Assembly (NCBI GenBank): GCA_030694985.1
Contig: JAUYTV010000050.1
Coordinates: forward strand, 1-64,000
DNA from: Methanoregula sp.
GTDB taxonomy: Archaea; Halobacteriota; Methanomicrobia; Methanomicrobiales; Methanospirillaceae
DNA length: 64,000 bases
Direction of reading: 5' to 3'
The position numbers and the translations under genes were made by a program. A model generated the notes under the pieces. That model saw only the letters and a program-made list of their open reading frames with translations. It was not told where the DNA came from and did no database searches. Of this stretch, positions 37,133-46,113 are shown piece after piece (the stretch's first letter is position 1; the number at the start of each line of letters is the position of its first letter).

Positions 37133-37966
37133 TCACGTTTCTGTCAGAAGGGAATGGTAGAGAGCATCCTTACGGTCTTTTTCCAACGGAAGAGCTGCAC
37201 GTGCTGCGGCAACCTCTGAAGGATCGAGATCCAAAAAGAGCAGCTGTTCGGCTTCATTTGCACGGCTGATGATAGTGCCGTGGGGATCTGCTGCCATAGA
37301 GGAACCGGAATACCGGTCAACAGGTGTAGTTCCGGTCGTATTCACACCGATCACATACATCTGGTTTTCTGCCGCCCGCGCCTGGATAAAGAGCTCCCAG
37401 TGCCGGATGCGGCTCGCCGGCCATGCTGATGGTACAAATATTGCCCGTACTCTTTTCTGTGCATAGATCCGGAAGAGCTCAGGGAACCGGAGATCATAAC
37501 AGATCGCAAGTCCGCAGGTGAGCGTGCCGAGCGAAAAAATGCCCAGACCCGTTCCCGGAATAAAATGCTCGTCTTCTTTTGCAGGAGAAAACAAGTGGAT
37601 TTTTGAATACCTTGATATAATCTGTCCATTGTTTCCGATTGTCACTGCTGTATTCCTTGGGTACGGGGATGCTGCTTCACGGAGCGATCCAATTACTGCG
37701 ATCCTGTTCGCTTTAGCACAGGTTTGCAGCCGGGTGATGATGCTTCCCGTTAAATCCTGCACATTTTTCCCGGATAATGGATCCCAGCCGGTAGCAAACT
37801 GCTCGGGAAAACAGCACAACTGCGCGCCGCAATTCGCTGCATGAGCAATGAACCCTTCGGCTTTCTCTAAAGTTTTTTCAGGATCTTCCCAGACATTGGA
37901 TAGCTGTGCACTGCACACCCGGATACTCCTGTCCGGATCCGGAATATAATCATTACTTCCCGGCAT
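37133..37966 (-). CDS. Carbon-nitrogen hydrolase (nitrilase/omega-amidase type)
   Basis: The nitrilase-superfamily catalytic triad is visible: Glu in CFPEQFATGWD, Lys in YSKIHLFSPAKE, and Cys in LAICYDLRFPELFR. At 277 residues it is closest by pattern to omega-amidase-like members that deaminate alpha-ketoglutaramate or ketosuccinamate. The substrate is not determined. Its start overlaps the preceding small membrane-protein gene by 14 bases, so the small genes and the amidase appear to be one operon. Confidence 0.88.
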   Translation of the reverse strand: MPGSNDYIPDPDRSIRVCSAQLSNVWEDPEKTLEKAEGFIAHAANCGAQLCCFPEQFATGWDPLSGKNVQDLTGSIITRLQTCAKANRIAVIGSLREAASPYPRNTAVTIGNNGQIISRYSKIHLFSPAKEDEHFIPGTGLGIFSLGTLTCGLAICYDLRFPELFRIYAQKRVRAIFVPSAWPASRIRHWELFIQARAAENQMYVIGVNTTGTTPVDRYSGSSMAADPHGTIISRANEAEQLLFLDLDPSEVAAARAALPLEKDRKDALYHSLLTET

Positions 37967-38153
37967 TGGTCTGCTGATCCCCGTAGATGATCAAAAATGC
38001 GCTCATAACGATCAACATGGCAGTAGTGATCAGGAGATAAGGAGCAATAAGGATAGATATTCCTAAAAGCAGCGCTGCGATGATGGTGCCTGCAACCGCT
38101 ATACTGCAGCCTATCAGAACCAGACCCACTGATGTAAGATTCCAGTTATCCAT
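37953..38153 (-). CDS. Small two-helix membrane protein, 66 aa
   Basis: After a short MDNWNLT start, two long hydrophobic segments (about residues 8-28 and 33-57) are joined by a short turn, and the tail GDQQTNAGK is polar. No family is recognised. GAGG six bases before ATG 38153 supports this start over two upstream ATGs. The gene lies between another small membrane protein and the amidase, all on the same strand. Confidence 0.6.
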   Translation of the reverse strand: MDNWNLTSVGLVLIGCSIAVAGTIIAALLLGISILIAPYLLITTAMLIVMSAFLIIYGDQQTNAGK

Positions 38154-38161
38154 AGTCATCC

Positions 38162-38383
38162 TCATCTAAAGCAGAGGGAATGCAGGAGCCGGATCCTATT
38201 GATCACAAACTCTGCTGCCATCAATAAGCCGCTGGCCCATAGGAAGTTGATTGCCCTGTATCCCTCTGACCATTTCTCGGTAAGGATATAATCTGGATTT
38301 CGCATCATATAATAGTTGAGCACGATCCAAATGACGATCGCAACCAGAACAATTCCAATGGCCACAAGGATACAGTCACACAA
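38162..38383 (-). CDS. Small membrane protein, 73 aa
   Basis: One strong transmembrane segment occupies about residues 4-26, and a weaker one lies near 45-62 (INFLWASGLLMAAEFVI). A charged loop (NPDYILTEKWSEGYR) separates them. The family is unknown. It sits eight bases before the next small membrane-protein gene, suggesting they act or are made together. Confidence 0.55.
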   Translation of the reverse strand: MCDCILVAIGIVLVAIVIWIVLNYYMMRNPDYILTEKWSEGYRAINFLWASGLLMAAEFVINRIRLLHSLCFR

Positions 38384-38404
38384 AAAATGGCAGAGCCACG
38401 TTGT

Positions 38405-38416
38405 AAAAAAAAAAAA
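38405..38416 (-). terminator. Poly-T terminator of the ribosomal protein/ndk operon
   Basis: Twelve consecutive T on the minus strand start two bases after the ndk stop codon. This is the longest terminator tract in the window. Confidence 0.6.
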
Positions 38417-38418
38417 GG

Positions 38419-38871
38419 TTAGTATTCGTATATCACAGATTCGTCAATCCGTGTATACGTGAAGAGTTCAGCGGGTTTGAAGTGGATCGCAATCTCGCGG
38501 ACTGCACTTTCGGGCGCATCTGAAGCGTGAATAACATTCCGGCCGATGTCGATCCCGAAATCGCCCCGGATTGTACCAGGTGTTGCTTCCTGCGGATTTG
38601 TTGCACCGATCATCTTGCGGACGATTGATACCACATTCCTGCCTTCCCAGACCATGAGGAAACAGGGCCCCCCCATGATATATTTCTTCAAAGAAGGAAA
38701 GAAGGGTTTTGAAAGGTGTTCCTTGTACTGCTCCGTCACTCTTGGTTCGGGAAGAACCTCAAAGCGGGCGGCAACAAGTTTCAAACCTTTTTCTTCGAGC
38801 CGGGAAACAATCTCCCCGATAAGACCGCGCTGGACACCGTCGGGTTTGATCATGACAAATGAGCGATCCAT
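38419..38871 (-). CDS. ndk: Nucleoside diphosphate kinase
   Basis: The 150-residue enzyme begins [19 protein letters not shown] and carries the phospho-histidine in [12 protein letters not shown]. It equilibrates NTP and NDP pools. It is the last gene of rpl7ae-rps28e-rpl24e-ndk, a widely conserved archaeal order, and a 12-T terminator follows. Confidence 0.97.
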   Translation of the reverse strand: MDRSFVMIKPDGVQRGLIGEIVSRLEEKGLKLVAARFEVLPEPRVTEQYKEHLSKPFFPSLKKYIMGGPCFLMVWEGRNVVSIVRKMIGATNPQEATPGTIRGDFGIDIGRNVIHASDAPESAVREIAIHFKPAELFTYTRIDESVIYEY

Positions 38872-38877
38872 GGATGC

Positions 38878-39069
38878 TCACTTCTTGCCTAATGCTTTTT
38901 TGCCGGCAGCAGTCCACTCAACACGGCGGGGAACTCTACCAAGCTGGTGGTTGTTCTGGCACTTCGAGCTGCAGAAATACATGACTGACCCGTCCTTCTT
39001 GACATACATTTTGCCGGTGCCGGGTTCAACCGGACCCCCGCAGAAAGTGCAGACATTCCGTTCTACCAT
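38878..39069 (-). CDS. rpl24e: 50S ribosomal protein L24e
   Basis: A 63-residue zinc-ribbon protein: [13 protein letters not shown] near the start and CSSKCQNN later give the four cysteines. It belongs to the large subunit. It lies three bases after rps28e and six bases before ndk. Confidence 0.96.
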   Translation of the reverse strand: MVERNVCTFCGGPVEPGTGKMYVKKDGSVMYFCSSKCQNNHQLGRVPRRVEWTAAGKKALGKK

Positions 39070-39072
39070 TGC

Positions 39073-39282
39073 TTACCGCCTCGACATTTTCTTTGCTTCG
39101 CGCTCGGTCTCGAGGAGCATAATAACATCTCCTTCACGGATTGGACCGACCGTATTACGGGTGATGATTCTGCCCTTGTTGTTGCCGTCAAGGATCCGGC
39201 ATTTGACCTGCATTGCCTCACCGTGCATGCCGGTTGAGCCAATGACCTCGATCACTTCGGCTGGCGTTGCATCTTCTGCCAT
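39073..39282 (-). CDS. rps28e: 30S ribosomal protein S28e
   Basis: At 69 residues, the OB-fold core [19 protein letters not shown] and the end RGVxPI-type segment ([17 protein letters not shown]) followed by an ETEREAK tail identify S28e. It lies between rpl7ae and rpl24e in the conserved operon. Confidence 0.96.
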   Translation of the reverse strand: MAEDATPAEVIEVIGSTGMHGEAMQVKCRILDGNNKGRIITRNTVGPIREGDVIMLLETEREAKKMSRR

Positions 39283-39292
39283 AGTGATATCC

Positions 39293-39661
39293 TCACGCCT
39301 TCAGCGCGGTCAGCTGCTTTGCAAGGTCGTCGATCGTTTCTTTTGCCTTGCCTGGCTTTACGATCGCTGCTGCTGCCGATCCAACATCAAGACCGCTTGC
39401 AGCACCGACATCATTTTGTTTGTTGATGAAGATGTAGGGAATTTTCTTCTCTTCGCAGAGAGGAGCAAGGTGCATGACGATCTCTTCTGGTTCAACATCG
39501 GCACCAATAAGAACAAGTGATGCGATACCGCGCTCGATGGCTTTGGTTGCCTCGTTGGATCCTTTCTTGATCTTACCGGTGTCTCTTGCAACTTCAAGGG
39601 CTTCAAGAGCCTTGTTCTGAAGCTCTTCTGGAGCTATTGTTTTAACGTAACCTTTTGACAT
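39293..39661 (-). CDS. rpl7ae: 50S ribosomal protein L7Ae
   Basis: This 122-residue K-turn-binding protein shows the RNA-contact motif [13 protein letters not shown] and [15 protein letters not shown]. Besides the ribosome, archaeal L7Ae is a core part of box C/D and H/ACA RNPs and of RNase P. It opens the operon with rps28e, rpl24e and ndk. The leader contains C-box-like and D-box-like sequences that might allow self-control. Confidence 0.96.
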   Translation of the reverse strand: MSKGYVKTIAPEELQNKALEALEVARDTGKIKKGSNEATKAIERGIASLVLIGADVEPEEIVMHLAPLCEEKKIPYIFINKQNDVGAASGLDVGSAAAAIVKPGKAKETIDDLAKQLTALKA

Positions 39662-39750
39662 AACTCACCTCATTCAGGAGTAGCGTGCTCCTTCATTACT
39701 CATCAGTCAGCAATGATGCCATGATGTAGCCATATTATTACGACAAGAAC

Positions 39751-39760
39751 TGAAATAAAG
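39751..39760 (-). promoter_or_regulatory. TATA box of the rpl7ae operon
   Basis: On the minus strand CTTTATTTCA, preceded by ACAAAC as a BRE-like purine stretch, lies about 90 bases before the L7Ae ATG. Initiation about 25 bases downstream would give a leader of roughly 65-70 bases. Confidence 0.45.
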
Positions 39761-39829
39761 GTTTGTGCCTGACCGTTCTGCTGATTTTTTGTCGTCCTGT
39801 ATTTTTCATGCGGGGATAATTGTCAGCGA

Positions 39830-41863
39830 TTATCCTGAAATACGATAAATATCAGTTCCCCCTGCAGAATACACTGACAGAAGACCTACCGGTGAGATAT
39901 TTACTTTATAGCGCCCGCGCTCTGCATCACCCACGTAGAGGAGCGTTGCATTGTATTTCTTCATTAAGGGAATTGTCCGGTCCGGTTGCTCGTAGATCGC
40001 CCTGATGTCATTTTTCCGCATGCTGAACCATCCATTATCATCCCCGCGCCACATGAATTCGTGGAAGGGCATGCCGATGATGCCGGGAATGCCCGTGAAC
40101 GATGAAACCCTTGAGTAATACGTGTAGTCGCCACCTTCTGCTTCAACGAGTATCTCGTTACCGGAAAGAGTGCGCAGGTAGGCAATTGCAGGGGCATCGG
40201 ATGGGTGCAAGTCCTTAAGGTACGCAAGCCCGTCAAGGGTATGGGTTCCATAACTGAATGTAAACGGCACAACAAAGGGCACAACAAAAAGTATGCCGAT
40301 AACAGTAATGGCAATGACTGCGGATTGTCGGGCGGGTAGTATTGGAATTTTTCCCCAGCTCTCCAGCCATTTCCCTGCCATCACAAATGCTGCAATGCCG
40401 AGCAGGATCCATGCAGGCAGGTAGCATTTGAAGATCGTGTTCATCCGGAAATAGGTGTCGCCCATGTTATCTTTGAGGTAGAACAATTCGCAGAAAATTA
40501 AAATTCCAAGACCTAGAATGGCAAGCAGCGCGGCTGAGTCCGTCTCTTTCTTTTGTGCCAGTCGTGCGATAAAATAAATCGCCGGAATCACCGCAATTGC
40601 AGCTGCTGTATAACCCATGAGTGCAAAAGGGATGGCAACCAGCAGCAGGTATGGGCGCTTTGCGATATCCCGTACTAGAAATACAAAAAAGAGTGCAATG
40701 AACCAGCCGTTTACAAGAAGAAATTCCAACGGATTTGAAGGTGTCTGCACTATGAATAGTCCACCGGTGCTGGTCTGCAATTGCAGGTAGAAGGGCAGGT
40801 AGCAGAGGATGGCTGCTGGAGGAACTATCACTAGCAATGCCCATGAGATACTTTTGAACCAGTCTTTTTTACATCGCCAGAGGATCAGCGCACCAAATAC
40901 AAGGGTGATCGGGGCATAGATCAGCACATCCCATGTGTTGAACAGGGGCATGGAGCCAAGACTGAGTGCGGCAAGTATGCAAAGGATCCATCTTCCCCGG
41001 GATTCAAGTGACTCCCATCTCTGGTAAGCAAACAAGAGCAGGAAGATCAAAAACACCTGGTTGAAGATGGATATCACATGAGCATGGACATCTCCCCAGA
41101 TGAACGAGAAGAGAGGATACTCGTTGATAGTATTTGTTATCGTCCGCGTGCTGTCCCACAATACGGTATTCATCGCTTTACCCTGCACAATCTGGTAAAA
41201 AAACGACGGGTTTGGTAAGAAGAAGATCAACAGCGGAAGCCAGCGGAAGCGGTTAAGCAGGAGTGTGCCAATCGCGTAAACGTTCACTGCGGCAATGCCA
41301 AATACGGTGGGGAGTGCGAGGTTGAACGCAATGTTTGACGGAACGCCGCTCACAATCGCAAGGCACCCAAACATCCAGTACCCGAGATAATAGTAGACAT
41401 TTAATCTTCCTCCGGCAAACCACGGGTCAAGAGGGGGGACAACCGGTGTTCGTATCACTGATGCGAGGAATGCGTGGTCCATGAACTTCTCTGCATACGA
41501 GATTGTCGGATTCACAAACCGCACATCGAGCATCAACAAAAAGCAGATGAGGAACAGGAGCTCCCAGCGCCACTCTTTTTTCAATTCTTCAATGGTGTAA
41601 TCCCGGTGCCAGATATGATACACGAGCAGAGCCAGAAATGGCAGCAGGGCAAGTTGAACCGGCAGGTGAATTAGTCCACAGTACCAGGACAGGATGGTAA
41701 AGATAAGAAGCGAAGCAGAGAATGCGGCTGGAAATGCAAAACTATTGAATATTTTTTTCAGCGAAGGGTATAGGGAGATCTGGATCAGCGTGAGGATGGC
41801 AAGCCAGCTGATGACTGCAAAGATCTGCTGTTCAACGTTCAGGAGTATCCTCTCCCCCACCAA
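39830..41863 (-). CDS. DUF2298 (Chlor_Arch_YYY) polytopic membrane protein
   Basis: This 677-residue protein has more than ten membrane helices. It carries the family's name motif in GRLNVYYYLGYW, preceded by MDHAFLASVIRTPVVPPLDPW. This matches the DUF2298/TIGR03662 family of archaea and Chloroflexi, related in design to GT-C glycosyltransferases such as those using polyprenyl-phosphate sugars. Its precise reaction is unknown. The start is uncertain (TTG 41863 or GTG 41860) and lies within the 3' end of the flippase-like gene, so it is last in an overlapping four-gene operon. Confidence 0.85.
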   Translation of the reverse strand: MVGERILLNVEQQIFAVISWLAILTLIQISLYPSLKKIFNSFAFPAAFSASLLIFTILSWYCGLIHLPVQLALLPFLALLVYHIWHRDYTIEELKKEWRWELLFLICFLLMLDVRFVNPTISYAEKFMDHAFLASVIRTPVVPPLDPWFAGGRLNVYYYLGYWMFGCLAIVSGVPSNIAFNLALPTVFGIAAVNVYAIGTLLLNRFRWLPLLIFFLPNPSFFYQIVQGKAMNTVLWDSTRTITNTINEYPLFSFIWGDVHAHVISIFNQVFLIFLLLFAYQRWESLESRGRWILCILAALSLGSMPLFNTWDVLIYAPITLVFGALILWRCKKDWFKSISWALLVIVPPAAILCYLPFYLQLQTSTGGLFIVQTPSNPLEFLLVNGWFIALFFVFLVRDIAKRPYLLLVAIPFALMGYTAAAIAVIPAIYFIARLAQKKETDSAALLAILGLGILIFCELFYLKDNMGDTYFRMNTIFKCYLPAWILLGIAAFVMAGKWLESWGKIPILPARQSAVIAITVIGILFVVPFVVPFTFSYGTHTLDGLAYLKDLHPSDAPAIAYLRTLSGNEILVEAEGGDYTYYSRVSSFTGIPGIIGMPFHEFMWRGDDNGWFSMRKNDIRAIYEQPDRTIPLMKKYNATLLYVGDAERGRYKVNISPVGLLSVYSAGGTDIYRISG

Positions 41864-42806
41864 ATTTTGTGTTCATGGCATTTTTGATGCTTGGAATGAC
41901 CCAGTCGCCAAAGTAATAGATCGAGATAATGCCACCGGCAAGGGTGATCAGGTTTTTGATTAAGTGGTCGATCACTGCAATCAGAGTGGCAACTGCCGGA
42001 GAAACCCCGGCCAGTCCAAAGGTGACGGCAAGGGCGAGTTCATACGTCCCAACCCCCCCGGGGGTGAGCGGAACTGCTTTTACCAGATTTCCGATCACAA
42101 CTGCAAGAACGACAATTGCAAAGGGAATCTGCTGCTGGAACATCAGCACTACAGCATAGCAGACAAGAATATCGAGGAGCCATATCACAAGGGAGGAACT
42201 TCCCAGCATAACGATGGATCGCAGGGTTAAAGATGCCCGTTTGATCTCGTGAAGCATGGTTAAGATGATCTGGATATACTTGTTTTTCGAGGAATTTTTC
42301 CCCATGAACAGCAAAAAGATAAAAAAAATTAAACAGGCAATGATCGGTACAAAAATGATAATATAAAATTCTGAACGCACGTTTAGGACAAACAGGAGTG
42401 ATACCGCCCCAAGGATTGCAATGCTGATAATATCAAAAACCCGTTCCACGACAAGCGAAGAAACCCCTTCTGAGTACGTGGTGTTGTATTCATGTTTCAG
42501 TATGAACACCCGCACAAAATCGCCCAGTCGTGCCGGTACGATCAGGTTTACGGTCTGGCTGACAAAGATGCATGCTGTGGCAACTGTGATGCTGACCGGA
42601 TAGTTGAGGCTTTTAAGAATAGTCTGGTATCGCCACCCTCTTAGCCCCCATGCGAGAAGGCAGATAAATATTCCGGCTACCAGATATGCTGGCACAATGT
42701 GCTGGAGTGCTTCGAGCAGATCTCCCCATACGCGGTAGAGCATAAAGGCAATGATTCCTATGGCGAGGATCGTGGGAACAAGGATTGCGCTAATTTTTTT
42801 GTACAT
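41832..42806 (-). CDS. Flippase-like integral membrane protein (UPF0104/AglD-type)
   Basis: The protein has 324 residues with about eight membrane helices. The family motifs are GWRYQTILKSL-like near the start, PARLGDFVRVFILKHEY, and TPGGVGTYELALAV toward the end. These occur in the lysylphosphatidylglycerol-synthase TM region family and in the C-terminal half of AglD. Next to a GT2 enzyme, a role in lipid-linked sugar transfer or flipping is likely but inferred. ATG 42806 overlaps the GT2 gene by 17 bases. Confidence 0.85.
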   Translation of the reverse strand: MYKKISAILVPTILAIGIIAFMLYRVWGDLLEALQHIVPAYLVAGIFICLLAWGLRGWRYQTILKSLNYPVSITVATACIFVSQTVNLIVPARLGDFVRVFILKHEYNTTYSEGVSSLVVERVFDIISIAILGAVSLLFVLNVRSEFYIIIFVPIIACLIFFIFLLFMGKNSSKNKYIQIILTMLHEIKRASLTLRSIVMLGSSSLVIWLLDILVCYAVVLMFQQQIPFAIVVLAVVIGNLVKAVPLTPGGVGTYELALAVTFGLAGVSPAVATLIAVIDHLIKNLITLAGGIISIYYFGDWVIPSIKNAMNTKFGGGEDTPER

Positions 42807-43506
42807 GAACCTGCCACCAGAGACGCAGGATGGATGACCCCATCTCAAAGATATCTTTTATTTTTACCGTTGTTCCTTTGCCCGCCCGCCAGTGTACCGG
42901 AAATTCAGCAACCGTGTAGCCCTTGCGCTGGGCCCGGACAAGGATCTCTGTATCCCAGAACCAGTGATCCGATTTTATCTTTGGAAGAATGGGTATGATG
43001 AGAGCTTTGTTAAAACCCTTAAACCCGCACTGGTGATCAAAAACCCTGCTGCCAAGAAAAAGCCTGACAAGGAGATTGTAACTCCGGCTTGCAATCTCCC
43101 GCCCGTTCGTACGAACAATATCGCTGGCAGGCATCAGTCGCGATCCTGTTGAGATTGCAGCTCCGTTTCGGATTGTAGCGATCAGCTCCGGGAGATGGCG
43201 CATATCTGTTGCGAGATCGACATCATAATAACAGACAATTGTTCCTTTTGCATCAAGGATTGCCCGGTTGAGGGCTTTTCCTCTGCCAAGGCGGTTATCG
43301 CTGTGAAAAAGCCGCAACCGCACGTCCCGTGTTGCATACTCCCTGACAAAATCTGCACTGCCATCATTACTACCGTCTTCAGCCACGATAATCTCAAAAT
43401 CGTTTGTAATTGTTTTGAGCATCTCAATCGATCGCGGGATGGCAATCTCAAGTGAAACCCGGTCATTGTATACGGGGATGATTGCCGTAATTTCAGGTTT
43501 AGTCAT
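42790..43506 (-). CDS. Family 2 glycosyltransferase (dolichyl-phosphate sugar synthase-like)
   Basis: The 238-residue GT-A enzyme has AIIPVYNDRVSLEIAI at the nucleotide-binding strand, AEDGSNDGS, and the metal motif in YYDVDLATD. FDHQCGFKGF and the WDTEILVRAQRKGY region are typical of dolichyl-phosphate glucose/mannose synthases. No membrane helix of its own is seen; the adjacent flippase-like protein could provide the anchor, as AglD does in a single chain. ATG 43506 overlaps the upstream oxidoreductase gene by eight bases. Confidence 0.9.
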   Translation of the reverse strand: MTKPEITAIIPVYNDRVSLEIAIPRSIEMLKTITNDFEIIVAEDGSNDGSADFVREYATRDVRLRLFHSDNRLGRGKALNRAILDAKGTIVCYYDVDLATDMRHLPELIATIRNGAAISTGSRLMPASDIVRTNGREIASRSYNLLVRLFLGSRVFDHQCGFKGFNKALIIPILPKIKSDHWFWDTEILVRAQRKGYTVAEFPVHWRAGKGTTVKIKDIFEMGSSILRLWWQVHVQKN

Positions 43507-44731
43507 GGCCCCTCCGCTCGTTGATACATGCAGCAACATCCTGCCCGGCCCGGATTGATCCTTCCATACTCCTTTCCGGGTAATTGGGCTGGGAAAACAT
43601 TCCTGCCAGATAGAGTCCTTTTTGTTCGTACGCAGGGATTAACGAGCGGTAGCCGGTTGTATAGACCGGGCCTGCCAGTGGATCGATGGCCATCTTATGC
43701 CAATGGATCTCTGTTGGAACGATTGAAAATCGGTTGCAGAAATCATCGAGCATACGGCGGTCCAGTTGTGCCGGAACGGAACCGGAAAAATATGATGCCA
43801 GGTACACGATATGCTCTCCATAACGCTCTTTTGAAATGAAGTTCGTATGGGTAACAACAGCCCCGTATGGCGCAGCATCCTTCATGTTCAGCCAGTAAAT
43901 TCCCTGTGCTACTTCCCGTTCCATTGCAAGGGTCATGCATGCAGCTCCCTGGTATGGGATCGGTTGCATTGTGGGCCCACCCACCCTCTCTAGTTCCTGT
44001 GGGGGGATTGTTGAGATAACCGCATCGTAACGGCAGTCGTTTATCGTCCATGATCCGTTTTTCTGGCTGATCGATGAGATGGGTTGTTGTTTTTTGATCT
44101 TTCCGCCATTTCTTTCAATGGATAGTAAAAGGGCATCGATAAGCAGGTGAAAACCGCCATTGAGGTAGCCGAGATGTTCTCCAGCAACTCCACGGTTTGA
44201 GCGTATCGCGATCCGGCTCATAAGCCACGCTGCCGATACTTCTTTTCTCTGTTCCCCGAATTTACTTTTTAAGAGCGGTTCAAAAAATGAAGTATAGACA
44301 TTTTCTCCGAGATGTTCAATGATATACCGCTCTGCCGGGATGTTATCCAATGCGTTGAGATCGGCTTTTTTTGCTGTCAATGTGAGGTATGCAAGTTTTG
44401 CTTTGTCAACAATGGAGAGTTCCGGGTAGAGCAGGATCTCCTTGGGTGTGTTGAGGGCATAGATCTTTTTGTTTGCGTAATAACCGGTTGTGCCGGTTTT
44501 CCATTCGAGTTTTTCAGAGAGTCCCAGTTTATCAATGAGAGCAAAAAGGTGCGTATCTGTAGAAAAACAATGATGGTAATAGCGTTCGATCCAGTAATCG
44601 TTGATGGAATACGAGGAGAGACATCCCCCAGGGAAGGGCATTTTTTCAAAAATTTCAACCTCATATCGTTCTGATAGAGCATGAGCTGCAACAAGCCCGG
44701 TTAATCCCCCACCGATGATCCCTATCTTCAT
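43499..44731 (-). CDS. FAD-dependent amine-oxidase-like oxidoreductase
   Basis: The FAD dinucleotide motif GIIGGGLTGLVAAHAL opens this 410-residue protein, followed by FEKMPFPGGCLSSY. ISTIPPQELERV and a C-terminal YLAGMF motif are as in NAD(P)-binding protoporphyrinogen-oxidase/phytoene-desaturase-like enzymes. The substrate is unknown. Its place at the head of an envelope-glycan operon hints at a sugar or isoprenoid substrate (UDP-galactopyranose-mutase-like). ATG 44731 starts the FAD motif. Confidence 0.85.
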   Translation of the reverse strand: MKIGIIGGGLTGLVAAHALSERYEVEIFEKMPFPGGCLSSYSINDYWIERYYHHCFSTDTHLFALIDKLGLSEKLEWKTGTTGYYANKKIYALNTPKEILLYPELSIVDKAKLAYLTLTAKKADLNALDNIPAERYIIEHLGENVYTSFFEPLLKSKFGEQRKEVSAAWLMSRIAIRSNRGVAGEHLGYLNGGFHLLIDALLLSIERNGGKIKKQQPISSISQKNGSWTINDCRYDAVISTIPPQELERVGGPTMQPIPYQGAACMTLAMEREVAQGIYWLNMKDAAPYGAVVTHTNFISKERYGEHIVYLASYFSGSVPAQLDRRMLDDFCNRFSIVPTEIHWHKMAIDPLAGPVYTTGYRSLIPAYEQKGLYLAGMFSQPNYPERSMEGSIRAGQDVAACINERRGHD

Positions 44732-44926
44732 AATCAATATTCTATAGTATTTTTCAGGGCGAAATGAAAAATCCTCCGCAAACAAATGAGATTTTTTCGT
44801 TGTACCCTCGAAGATTTTATAAGAAAGTTTTTGTATTGTTGAAATAAAGGTTCATACGAGTAAAAGGACTTAAAAAGAATTAAAAGAAAATAGTTATCTA
44901 TCAGCCCATTGGATGGTGTCTTTAAG

Positions 44927-46105
44927 GTGCGTGTATTTTTTATTGGATTTGGCCAGGCGGGCGGTAAAATTGTTGATATGTTCATTGAGCAGGACAAAAA
45001 GCTCGGTACCAACAGTTTCAGAGGTATTGCCGTCAATACTGCACGAACCGATCTGATGGGATTAAAAAATATCGAGATGAAGGACAGGATTCTCATCGGT
45101 CAGACAATGGTAAAAGGCCATGGAGTAGGCACTGACAACGTGACCGGTGCCCGAGTCACGGCCGATGAAATTGACAGCATTATCAGTGCGATTGATATGA
45201 GGGGCACTCATGATGTGGATGCTTTTATCATCGTCGCGGGTCTGGGAGGCGGTACCGGTTCAGGTGGATCGCCGGTTCTTGCCCGCCATCTCAAACGAAT
45301 CTACCGGGAACCCGTTTATGCGTTGGGAATTATTCCGGCACCCGAAGAAGGCCGGCTCTATTCTTATAATGCGGCGCGTAGCCTGACAACTCTTGTAAAT
45401 GAGGCTGACAACACGTTTATTTTTGATAACAGTGCCTGGAAAAATGAAGGGGAAAGTGTCAAAACTGCATTTAACCGGTTGAACAATGAAGTGGTCCGGC
45501 GTTTCAGTGTGCTCTTCCGTGCCGGGGAAGTCAGCAAGATGGGTGTTGGTGAGATGGTGGTTGATTCGAGTGAGATCATCAACACCCTTCGCGGCGGTGG
45601 AATCACTTCTGTTGGTTATGCGATCAGTGAAGTTTTAAGCAAAAACACGAAAGACAAACGCGGGATTTTCGGGGGATTAAAGGAGAAGTTCGGGCCAAAG
45701 AAGGAGGCAAACGAGGAAGTCTTAATGGGGGAGGACAAATCTGCAAAAATTATCTCTCTCGTGCGCCGGGCGATGCTGGGAAGACTTACCCTTCCCTGTG
45801 ATTACTCCACTGCAGAGCGGGCACTGGTTCTCATTGCCGGACCCCCTGGCGAGATGGACAGAAAAGGTATTGAAAAGGCAAAGAGCTGGGTTGAGGAAAA
45901 TATTGCCGGTGTTGAAGTGCGTGGCGGTGATTACCCGGTGAACAGTGAATATGTTGCTGTAGTTGTGATGCTGGCAACTGTTGGCAATGCTCCACGAATT
46001 AAAGAGCTTCTTGATATCGCAAAGGAAACAAAGGAAGATGTTATTAAGTCAAAGGAGAAAAAATCGAATATGTTTGAAGAAGGTATTGATCCATTATTTG
46101 AGTGA
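44927..46105 (+). CDS. cetZ: CetZ-type tubulin/FtsZ superfamily GTPase
   Basis: The protein starts VRVFFIGFGQAGGKIVD, the tubulin/FtsZ nucleotide-binding beginning in its CetZ form, and has the T4 tubulin signature GLGGGTGSGGSP near residue 110. GVGTDNVTGARV and an LRGGGITSVGYA segment follow. At 392 residues it fits CetZ, which controls cell shape in archaea, better than the division FtsZ. An internal basic insert (EKFGPKKEANEE) is unusual. GTG 44927 is chosen, with a weak GGATGGTG upstream. The next gene begins eight bases after the stop, so they form a two-gene unit. Confidence 0.88.
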   Translation: MRVFFIGFGQAGGKIVDMFIEQDKKLGTNSFRGIAVNTARTDLMGLKNIEMKDRILIGQTMVKGHGVGTDNVTGARVTADEIDSIISAIDMRGTHDVDAFIIVAGLGGGTGSGGSPVLARHLKRIYREPVYALGIIPAPEEGRLYSYNAARSLTTLVNEADNTFIFDNSAWKNEGESVKTAFNRLNNEVVRRFSVLFRAGEVSKMGVGEMVVDSSEIINTLRGGGITSVGYAISEVLSKNTKDKRGIFGGLKEKFGPKKEANEEVLMGEDKSAKIISLVRRAMLGRLTLPCDYSTAERALVLIAGPPGEMDRKGIEKAKSWVEENIAGVEVRGGDYPVNSEYVAVVVMLATVGNAPRIKELLDIAKETKEDVIKSKEKKSNMFEEGIDPLFE

Positions 46106-46113
46106 GGTTGACA

